11,420 nucleotides of DNA from Euryarchaeota archaeon UBA121. GTDB taxonomy: Archaea > Thermoplasmatota > Poseidoniia > Poseidoniales > Thalassarchaeaceae. The translations under genes and the position numbers were made by a program. Below are positions 6,000 through 11,420 of the stretch, piece after piece. Below the pieces are notes generated by a model. The model was not told where the DNA came from. It saw only the letters and a program-made list of their open reading frames with translations, and made no database searches. Numbering within the stretch: position 1 is the stretch's first letter; each line of letters opens with the position of its first letter. The stretch lies in NCBI GenBank assembly GCA_002499865.1, contig DANL01000042.1, forward strand, positions 1-11,420, read 5' to 3'.

Positions 6000-8105
6000 A
6001 TGGCAGTAGGAAGCGGGATCTACATCACTTGGATAACAGGTGCTATACTAATCAGTGTCGCAATGATGCCGATTTTCAAGCCCCCCTATGCCAAGGTTAG
6101 AATTGAAGGCTTCATAGATATGTTCCGAAGATATTGGGCGCACATGATTGTGGTCTTCTCAGTATATCTATGGAAGGATATCTTAGATGGCCTGGACAGA
6201 ATCCTGATGGCAAACACACAACTGGACATGACTCCCTATGTCTATGCAATTGAAGGAGATATAGTATTGTGGGTACAGGAGGGCTTCAGGAATGACCTCT
6301 TAGATGTTGTACTAACTCATTTCTACGTTATGGGATTCATGACTGCGACATTTGCCTCCTTTGTCTACCCAATTTACTTTGATGACCGTCATATGGCCGA
6401 TAGGGTCTCATTATCGATGTTCTGGGTCTATATTCTAGCCATCCCCTTCTATCTTTTCTTTAATGTGAGAGTAACGGGGGACTACATTCCCCTAATGGAA
6501 ACCGTTGCCTATGATCTCACCCCTGAGATTCACAATTGGTTCACTCGTATAGATCCGTTCACTAATGGAATGCCTAGCCTACACATCGGTCTCCCCTTCG
6601 CAATATGGTTGACTATGACCAGATGGGATGAAGACGGAAGATGGCTAAAGTTTCGCAGATTCCTCGTAGTTTTCCTAGCTTTAACGGCCTTTTCAATTAT
6701 TTATCTTGGAATCCATTGGGCTATAGACATAATTGGTGGGATGATAGTAGCAATAGCGGCTGTCTCAGTTACTGAGAGGACTCATAAGGGGATTTGGACA
6801 ATTGCTGATGAAAGACTTTTCACGAGAAAGATTGCCAAGCTTATCGACGACCCGAAGAATTTTTTGAGAGAATCTAGAAATTATGTTAGAGAGAAGCTCA
6901 CCCCACTTAAGGAACCGGGGAGCAAGCAAACCAGCGTATTTATCGCGGCACTGCTACTTTCAACAGGCTTTGTACTTCTATGGGATGCTACACACCAAGA
7001 TTTTCCCGTCGAAGGCGTCGAATGGCCAACCTCTGCCGCCGGATCTGACGATTGGCTAATTGGAATAGAAGTAGATCCCAAACTGGATGGAATAAATGAC
7101 ATTGAGATTACGGCATTGAATACTAGTTTGGAGGAAAGACAAGGAGTAATAATTTCTGGACCTAACTGGTTTGAAGAGCCAAATGTTTCTATTTCAGGCT
7201 CATATCTTTTACTAAACAATCAGACTAGGGTAGATCTATATGACTTAGAATCTTCAGAAAATCCCTATTTCCCAATATTCTCGAAAAATACAGACTTTGA
7301 GATTGATATTTGCGATATTGGATACGGCGGAAATGGAAACCCAATTATCGTAATGCTAACTGATGATGGCATTCTTATGATGAACTCGGAACAAGAAATC
7401 TCCAATTTAGATGGATTAGAAGATGATGTCGATACGTTAGAGGTCTCCGGGAATTCCATCGCTTGGTCAATCAATAATGATACATCTGGCCCGACAGTGT
7501 ATACCTCTTCACTTACTGATTCCAGCTCTACAACCGCCGTATATCTGGACGTTATTGCTGAAACCGATCAGGATGAATTTTTGTCCGAGCAGTCCGGTAT
7601 CGAAATAAATTATTCAAGATCTAATATTGTCGATATTGCAGTCGATGGTCAATTAATTGTTGCAGTAGTTGATGTCGGACCGATAAACAGGACCGTTTTC
7701 GCAGATACAGTTTCTGGGATGCAAATCATGATTTCAACTCCAATTTGGGAATCTTCTTCCCCTAGTATAGGAAACGGTAATGTTGCATTCCTTCAAATCC
7801 CAAGATTTCAGCCCGGAGCTTCCAATTCAGAAAATTCCGAGGAAAATCAAGTCTTCATCTACCAAATAGAGTCAAATCAGACTGAGCAACTTACCTTTGA
7901 TGAAGATGAAAGCCACTCTAGTCCACAGGCTCTTTTGGGCGGAGTTGGATGGATTGAAACGGGAAGCAACGGAGAAGCTGAGTTGAAATGGTATAATCTC
8001 GAGGAGACGTTTGAACCATATTCCTCTGTAATATTGCAGACATCGGTAGTACTGTTAATCCCATTAGTATTCACATGGGCAAGGCAGAAACAGTCTGAAA
8101 GATGA
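6000..8105 (+). CDS. PAP2-superfamily membrane phosphatase/phosphotransferase fused to an extracellular TolB-like beta-propeller
   Basis: Residues 1-260 are a multi-pass membrane domain with PAP2 signatures: NGMPSLHIG at 189-197 (H195) and IIYLGIHWAIDIIGG at 233-247 (H239, D243). This spacing and context resemble the AUR1/inositol-phosphotransferase branch, and the first KxxxxxxRP motif of classical PAP2 enzymes was not found. Substrates in the family are lipid or polyprenyl phosphates. A charged cytosolic segment (about 260-310) leads to a helix at about 313-329. Residues about 340-670 look like a beta-propeller, with repeats such as SPSIGNGNVAFLQ and QLTFDEDESHSSPQ, typical of TolB/PD40 blades. 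A last helix at about 674-694 and RQKQSER tail place the propeller outside the cell. At 701 residues it is much longer than PAP2 proteins alone. The propeller might sense or bind surface glycans or proteins, but its ligand is unknown. It ends five bases from the convergent nadA. Confidence 0.8.
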   Translation: MAVGSGIYITWITGAILISVAMMPIFKPPYAKVRIEGFIDMFRRYWAHMIVVFSVYLWKDILDGLDRILMANTQLDMTPYVYAIEGDIVLWVQEGFRNDLLDVVLTHFYVMGFMTATFASFVYPIYFDDRHMADRVSLSMFWVYILAIPFYLFFNVRVTGDYIPLMETVAYDLTPEIHNWFTRIDPFTNGMPSLHIGLPFAIWLTMTRWDEDGRWLKFRRFLVVFLALTAFSIIYLGIHWAIDIIGGMIVAIAAVSVTERTHKGIWTIADERLFTRKIAKLIDDPKNFLRESRNYVREKLTPLKEPGSKQTSVFIAALLLSTGFVLLWDATHQDFPVEGVEWPTSAAGSDDWLIGIEVDPKLDGINDIEITALNTSLEERQGVIISGPNWFEEPNVSISGSYLLLNNQTRVDLYDLESSENPYFPIFSKNTDFEIDICDIGYGGNGNPIIVMLTDDGILMMNSEQEISNLDGLEDDVDTLEVSGNSIAWSINNDTSGPTVYTSSLTDSSSTTAVYLDVIAETDQDEFLSEQSGIEINYSRSNIVDIAVDGQLIVAVVDVGPINRTVFADTVSGMQIMISTPIWESSSPSIGNGNVAFLQIPRFQPGASNSENSEENQVFIYQIESNQTEQLTFDEDESHSSPQALLGGVGWIETGSNGEAELKWYNLEETFEPYSSVILQTSVVLLIPLVFTWARQKQSER

Positions 8106-8124
8106 CTAGTCTACTCAGCTAGTC
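8104..8124. other. Inverted repeat at the convergent PAP2/nadA junction
   Basis: GACTAG (8104-8109) and CTAGTC (8119-8124) can form a six-base-pair stem across the tails of the two converging genes. An eight-base palindrome GACTAGTC sits at 8104-8111. The position is right for a shared transcript end, but the stem is short and no clear T-run follows on either strand, so termination is speculative. Confidence 0.22.
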
Positions 8125-9229
8125 TGAACATTTCACTGAGAGATTTTCTTGCTCGGTGAATTATATCTTCGTCAATCTCAATTATTTGTTCAGGCTCAGG
8201 CTCTCTGAGTGCCTGTAGAATATCCTCCAGCTGGGTCCTCTTCATGTGCCTGCACATTACACAGGCTCCTAGGAGATTTATTTCATGCTCACTCTCTGCA
8301 AGTACTCTCTCAGCAGTCCCACATTCTGTAATCAACATAATATCAGAACTCCCCATTGAGGCCAATCGCATCGCCTCCTTCATCAAGAGCTCACTACTGC
8401 CGACAAAATCGCTTTCCTCCAAAACTCCTGCATCGCATTCCGGATGTGCCAGTACTTGGAGATCGACTCCTATGGAACTCATCCTTTCTCTCCAAGAAAT
8501 TACTTTTTCTCCAGTGAACTCGGCGTGAACCTCACATTCACCATCGAAAATAATCACTTCTTTACTGCCTTCTAGATGTTTTTGGATGTGTTTTCCCATG
8601 AATCTATCCGGGACAAAAATTACCTTATCTCCAGGAAGCTTCTCACAAATTTTAAGATAGTTGCTACTAGTTACGCAAACATCGCATTCAGCCTTTACTG
8701 AGGCTGTAGTATTAATGTAGCATGCAACAGGAACTCCTGGATATTTTTGCTTTAATTTGACCACATCTTCTGCAGATATTCCATCACTCAAGGAACACCC
8801 AGCATCAGGGGATGGGTGCAAAACGGTCTTGTGAGGACTGACAATCTTGGCAGTCTCAGCCATGAATCTTACACTTGAGAAAAGTATCGTCTCCTGAGGG
8901 GCATCCCTTGCAGCTTTAGATAAGGTGTAACTATCGGATACTGAATCAGCAACGCCGTAGACAATATCAGGTGTCTGATAAGAATGAGCTATGAGAAAAA
9001 CATCCTTCTGCTTTTTTAATTGATTAATTTCCAATGTCAATGGCGAGATTGATCTACATATCCTCATATTCCATCGAGAAACCTGTCCAATTGCTTCAAA
9101 CAGTCTTTTTGCTTCTTCTTCGACTTCTTCATCTGAGAAAATTTTTGGTTTTACAACTCCTCTTGGCAAAGGTGCTGATGGCATCTGCATATGCTTTCCC
9201 GGTGCCTGCTTCAGTGGAATCGCTTTCAA
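8111..9229 (-). CDS. nadA: Quinolinate synthase NadA
   Basis: NadA is a [4Fe-4S] enzyme that condenses iminoaspartate with dihydroxyacetone phosphate to make quinolinate for NAD synthesis in the cytosol. Numbering from TTG 9229 (372 residues), the substrate-loop motif is AHSYQTPDIVYGVADSVSDS at about 81-100. The three cluster cysteines appear to be C145 in PSPDAGCSLSD, C232 in DGECEVHAEF, and C326 in CRHMKRTQLEDI; CVTSSN at 185-190 and HPECDAGV near 262-269 are also conserved. The frame is open to ATG 9298, which would overlap bud32. TTG 9229 is preferred because GGGAGGT precedes it by eight bases, while ATG 9190 or 9184 are further options. Even so the N terminus is about 45-60 residues longer than compact NadA proteins. 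No NadB, aspartate dehydrogenase or NadC gene is visible. The gene is tail-to-tail with the PAP2 gene and head-to-head with bud32. Confidence 0.93.
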   Translation of the reverse strand: MKAIPLKQAPGKHMQMPSAPLPRGVVKPKIFSDEEVEEEAKRLFEAIGQVSRWNMRICRSISPLTLEINQLKKQKDVFLIAHSYQTPDIVYGVADSVSDSYTLSKAARDAPQETILFSSVRFMAETAKIVSPHKTVLHPSPDAGCSLSDGISAEDVVKLKQKYPGVPVACYINTTASVKAECDVCVTSSNYLKICEKLPGDKVIFVPDRFMGKHIQKHLEGSKEVIIFDGECEVHAEFTGEKVISWRERMSSIGVDLQVLAHPECDAGVLEESDFVGSSELLMKEAMRLASMGSSDIMLITECGTAERVLAESEHEINLLGACVMCRHMKRTQLEDILQALREPEPEQIIEIDEDIIHRARKSLSEMFRLAE

Positions 9230-9237
9230 GGTATGTG

Positions 9238-9244
9238 ACCTCCC
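9238..9244 (-). promoter_or_regulatory. Candidate Shine-Dalgarno sequence of nadA
   Basis: On the minus strand GGGAGGT, identical to the element before the PAP2 gene, stands eight bases before an in-frame TTG at 9229. It supports starting NadA there rather than at ATG 9298, which has no such element and would run into bud32. It lies within the longer open frame, so chance is possible. Confidence 0.4.
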
Positions 9245-9250
9245 ATAGCT

Positions 9251-9913
9251 ATGGCCGGCCAGTGTTTCCAGTACTGGGAAGAGTTTGAGTTGATCCATGT
9301 TGGGGCCGAGGCGAGTGTAAGCTCAGGCCTATGGCTAGGCATTCCTGCAGTACTGAAGTCACGTAGAAGAAGAGGTTACAGACACATAGAGCTAGATACT
9401 AGGCTGACTAAGAGTCGAATCTCTGTAGAAGCAAAGGTACTTTCCAGATTACAGATTACAGAATTCTCCGCACCCAGGCTACTTCAGATAAATCAAGAAG
9501 AGGGATGGATGGTACTCTCCAGATTGGAAGGAAATCCGATTTATGAATCATTAGCTGATGGAACGAGGGGAGTAGAGGATATGTTTGAGATAGGTGTGAA
9601 AATCAGAGAACTGCATGAACTAGGCTTCTCTCATGGAGATTTAACAACCCATAACATCATGATTGATGAATATGGAAAAATCTCGTTACTAGATTTCGGC
9701 CTATCTAGAATATCTGCAGAATTGGAGCATATGGGACAGGACCTGCAAGTTTTGAATGAATGCTTATCGGCGAGTCATTCCGAGCTTGAGGATGCAATGG
9801 ATGCAGTACTAAGAGGATACGGCTCATTTTCATCCGATGAATCGCCGTTTAGTCCCGACTCTGTAATTTCAAGATTCAACCAAATTAGGAACAGGGTCAG
9901 ATATTTGGGGTAG
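9251..9913 (+). CDS. bud32: Bud32, KEOPS complex atypical kinase/ATPase (stand-alone)
   Basis: Bud32 is the small RIO-like ATPase of the KEOPS complex, which with Kae1 makes the t6A modification at tRNA position 37. The 220-residue product shows the glycine-poor N-terminal GAEASV (18-23), the lysine strand AVLKSRRRRGYRHIELDTRL (33-52; K36) and KSRISVEAKVL. The catalytic HGDLTTHN (128-135; D130, N135), the metal-binding DFG (148-150) and the family's closing RNRVRYLG (213-220) follow. All key residues are present and the length is normal. Kae1 is not fused to it, unlike in many euryarchaea, and lies outside this window. ATG 9251 follows an in-frame stop at 9236 and is taken as start. TTG 9290 would give MIHVGAEA, closer to the usual N-terminal length, and should be considered. 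Only four bases separate it from the pyrophosphatase gene, implying one transcript. Confidence 0.93.
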   Translation: MAGQCFQYWEEFELIHVGAEASVSSGLWLGIPAVLKSRRRRGYRHIELDTRLTKSRISVEAKVLSRLQITEFSAPRLLQINQEEGWMVLSRLEGNPIYESLADGTRGVEDMFEIGVKIRELHELGFSHGDLTTHNIMIDEYGKISLLDFGLSRISAELEHMGQDLQVLNECLSASHSELEDAMDAVLRGYGSFSSDESPFSPDSVISRFNQIRNRVRYLG

Positions 9914-9917
9914 TAAA

Positions 9918-10511
9918 ATGAGAATAATTTTCGCAACAGGAAATTCAAAAAAGCTAGAAGAGGCTAGAGAATATCTAGAACCTCTGGGACACGATGTCGA
10001 GCTTCTATTGATCGAGGGGAAACCTCCAAATTTTATTGAACCACAGACATCAGAATTGATGGAAGTAGCTCTTTCAAAATCTGATCAGGCAATTAGTATG
10101 ATTTCAGAATCAGAACTTTCGGACTGTGCGATTCTAGTCGAAGACTCAGGACTATTCATTGATTCATTAAACGGGTTTCCAGGTGTTTATTCTTCCTATA
10201 TTTACAAAACAATTGGACTTAATGGAATTCTAATGCTTATGAGTGAAGAAATAGTTAGGCATTGTGAGTACAGGGCAGTAAGTGTCTTGGTCATGAACGG
10301 TAAGAGAATAGTTAGAACCGGAGTATGCCGAGGCGAATTGAGCAGAGAGATATCTGGACAGAGCGGTTTCGGCTATGATCCTATTTTTATCCCCAATGGA
10401 TCAAAAGGGGTGTCATTCGGACAAATGAATGAATCAGAAAAATCATCATTCTCGCACAGAGGAAAATCATTGAAGGCACTGTCTGAGGCCATCGCTCCCC
10501 CGTCAATGTGA
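9918..10511 (+). CDS. rdgB: XTP/dITP (non-canonical purine NTP) pyrophosphatase, HAM1/RdgB family
   Basis: This cytosolic house-cleaning enzyme hydrolyses dITP, ITP and XTP to monophosphates so that deaminated purines are not built into DNA or RNA. The 197-residue product has the full set of motifs: FATGNSKKLEEA at 5-16 for phosphate binding, VEDSGLFIDSLNGFPGVYSS at 74-93 with the metal-binding E75/D76, GFGYDPIFIP at 150-159, and SHRGKSLKAL at 179-188. Length is normal. ATG 9918 sits six bases after a GGGGT element and places the first motif at residue 5, so the start is firm. It follows bud32 with a four-base gap; close linkage of HAM1-type genes with KEOPS genes is common in archaea. The next gene starts 34 bases after the stop. 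Confidence 0.94.
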   Translation: MRIIFATGNSKKLEEAREYLEPLGHDVELLLIEGKPPNFIEPQTSELMEVALSKSDQAISMISESELSDCAILVEDSGLFIDSLNGFPGVYSSYIYKTIGLNGILMLMSEEIVRHCEYRAVSVLVMNGKRIVRTGVCRGELSREISGQSGFGYDPIFIPNGSKGVSFGQMNESEKSSFSHRGKSLKALSEAIAPPSM

Positions 10512-10545
10512 AGTCATACCCCCTCCTGTCAGGGCTGGGAGTGGC

Positions 10546-11420
10546 ATGGTTTCTCTGACTAGACTGATCAATTGGATAGCTCTATTAGTGGGGTCATTAC
10601 TCTTTCTGGTTCTCCAAGGAGAGGTCGATTTAACACAGAGAATAGCCGGAGGAACAGTACTTCTTGCTCTAGCCTCTCTTCTAATTTTTACTGGCCGTGA
10701 GAAGATGATTATTCCTGTCATGGAGAGTCCCCAAACATCCGAGCCCTCTCCCGAGCCCTCTCCCGAACCAGAATTGAAACAGTTAGAGGACGAATCAGTA
10801 GAGTTGTCCGATACGGAGGAAACTGAAATGAGAAGATCAAGAGGTAGGCTAACCACATCTCCAACGATGCCATTGCCCCCATTGCCCGTCATGATGCCTC
10901 CTCCCTCCCTCCCTGTCATGGTTCCCCCTACGGCAAGCCCTCAATTTTCAGAGGGAAATATTGTAACAGATCCGTCCCCTATACTTCCCGAAGGCACAAA
11001 CATTGCTATGAAATACGTAGCTAAGGGGGATGCAGTTTCCGATGAAGAAGAAGAAATTGAAGGATTCATCGCCCAGAGAAGAGAGAAGAGGGATAAGATG
11101 CTCTCCGATATCGAACGAAGAAGGAGGATGAAGCTCGCTGAAAGGAAGGCATCCATGGCTAGGAAGTGGTCCGAAGCCGAGGATGGAGAAGATCTAGCAA
11201 CTTTGCTTAGAGGCGGGGAACATGATATTCAGGTCTTCGAAGAACCAGAAAATCCAGATACTGGAAAGCCTCTTGGAATAACCTACTTCAGAATAGACTC
11301 AGACAGGGTTCTGATGATTAGGGCTCCTCTGGAGATACCTCAGAAGGGAATACCGTCAACAGTTGATGATAATCCTACTGATACACAACCTATCCTCCCT
11401 CCTGGGATGCCACCTCTTCC
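10546..11420 (+). CDS. Membrane-hairpin protein with proline-rich and charged cytosolic tail (3' end outside window)
   Basis: I do not recognise the family. From ATG 10546 the frame runs open to the right edge (291 codons). GGGAG sits four bases before the ATG as a possible Shine-Dalgarno sequence, and no in-frame upstream ATG, GTG or TTG is usable. Residues 7-24 and 33-49 are two hydrophobic helices joined by a short loop, followed by GREK, so both the N terminus and the long tail should be cytosolic. The tail has an EPSPEPSPEPEPE-like acidic/proline stretch (66-77), a proline-rich part with PLPPLPVMMPPP and SLPVMVPP (109-128), and an acidic then strongly basic, probably helical stretch (about 165-210, with EEEEIEGFIAQRREKRDK). 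A more ordered-looking segment with ITYFRIDSDRVLMIRAPLEI (245-264) precedes another proline-rich run at the edge. A scaffold or membrane-recruitment role is only a guess. It probably belongs to the bud32-rdgB transcript. Confidence 0.72.
   Translation, partial: MVSLTRLINWIALLVGSLLFLVLQGEVDLTQRIAGGTVLLALASLLIFTGREKMIIPVMESPQTSEPSPEPSPEPELKQLEDESVELSDTEETEMRRSRGRLTTSPTMPLPPLPVMMPPPSLPVMVPPTASPQFSEGNIVTDPSPILPEGTNIAMKYVAKGDAVSDEEEEIEGFIAQRREKRDKMLSDIERRRRMKLAERKASMARKWSEAEDGEDLATLLRGGEHDIQVFEEPENPDTGKPLGITYFRIDSDRVLMIRAPLEIPQKGIPSTVDDNPTDTQPILPPGMPPL
10741..10764 (+). repeat. Two tandem 12-base repeats coding EPSP
   Basis: GAGCCCTCTCCC occurs twice in a row and is followed by a diverged GAACCAGAA. 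It codes Glu-Pro-Ser-Pro units in the membrane-hairpin protein. An exact tandem copy suggests recent slippage expansion of a flexible linker, so copy number may vary between strains. Confidence 0.75.

Noticed and set aside
10508..10558. GTG overlapping the rdgB stop as start of a downstream gene
   Set aside because: The frame ends at a TGA after 16 codons; the long open frame begins at ATG 10546.
10503..10919. Minus-strand frame rich in Gly/Ser (138 codons)
   Set aside because: It is the complement of the proline/serine-rich part of the plus-strand membrane-hairpin gene and overlaps the rdgB end; low complexity explains the open frame.
1..11420. CRISPR arrays, IS elements, integrases or prophage genes
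   Set aside because: No regularly spaced direct repeats, transposase/integrase motifs or terminal inverted repeats were seen on either strand.

Overview
The window looks like a chromosomal segment of an uncultured archaeon, most likely a planktonic euryarchaeon of the Marine Group II / Poseidoniales type (Thermoplasmatota). Supporting signs are a stand-alone Bud32 kinase of the KEOPS complex placed directly upstream of an XTP/dITP pyrophosphatase, an archaeal-style tRNA-Gly(GCC), large sequon-rich secreted proteins held by a C-terminal membrane helix, and a TATA-like box placed for a leaderless start in front of the arsC-like gene. The group assignment is inferred from gene style, because no rRNA is present. 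No phage, IS element, integrase or CRISPR array was seen, and gene density is high throughout.

Layout. (1) Bases 2-4343, plus strand: a membrane acyltransferase cut by the left edge, overlapping a 1,030-residue secreted, membrane-anchored protein with a degenerate beta-rich repeat block and Ig/cadherin-like domains. Together they suggest a cell-surface module. (2) Bases 4356-4837, minus strand: an arsenate-reductase-like gene followed by tRNA-Gly(GCC) with an encoded CCA. (3) Bases 4838-4938: a short divergent promoter region. (4) Bases 4939-8105, plus strand: an Mrp/ApbC-type P-loop ATPase, then a PAP2-superfamily membrane enzyme fused to an extracellular TolB-like beta-propeller. (5) Bases 8111-9298, minus strand: quinolinate synthase NadA, tail-to-tail with the PAP2 gene. 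(6) Bases 9251-11420, plus strand: bud32, the pyrophosphatase gene, and a membrane-hairpin protein with a proline-rich and charged tail, cut by the right edge. The 5' ends of nadA and bud32 overlap or nearly touch, depending on the true starts.

How the genes relate. Housekeeping functions (tRNA t6A modification, nucleotide-pool sanitation, NAD synthesis, Fe-S carrier-like ATPase) are interleaved with envelope functions (acyltransferase, giant surface protein, lipid-phosphatase/propeller fusion, membrane hairpin protein). The most unusual observation is the Mrp-family ATPase. At the place where the family carries its CxxC Fe-S-binding motif it has a stretch of about 37 residues that reads like a bacterial Ig-like (Big-type) repeat, and from its likely ATG start the protein contains no cysteine at all. 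Other points of interest are the PAP2-propeller fusion, the repeat block of the surface protein, an A1-U72 pair in the tRNA-Gly, and a mixture of Shine-Dalgarno and leaderless starts.
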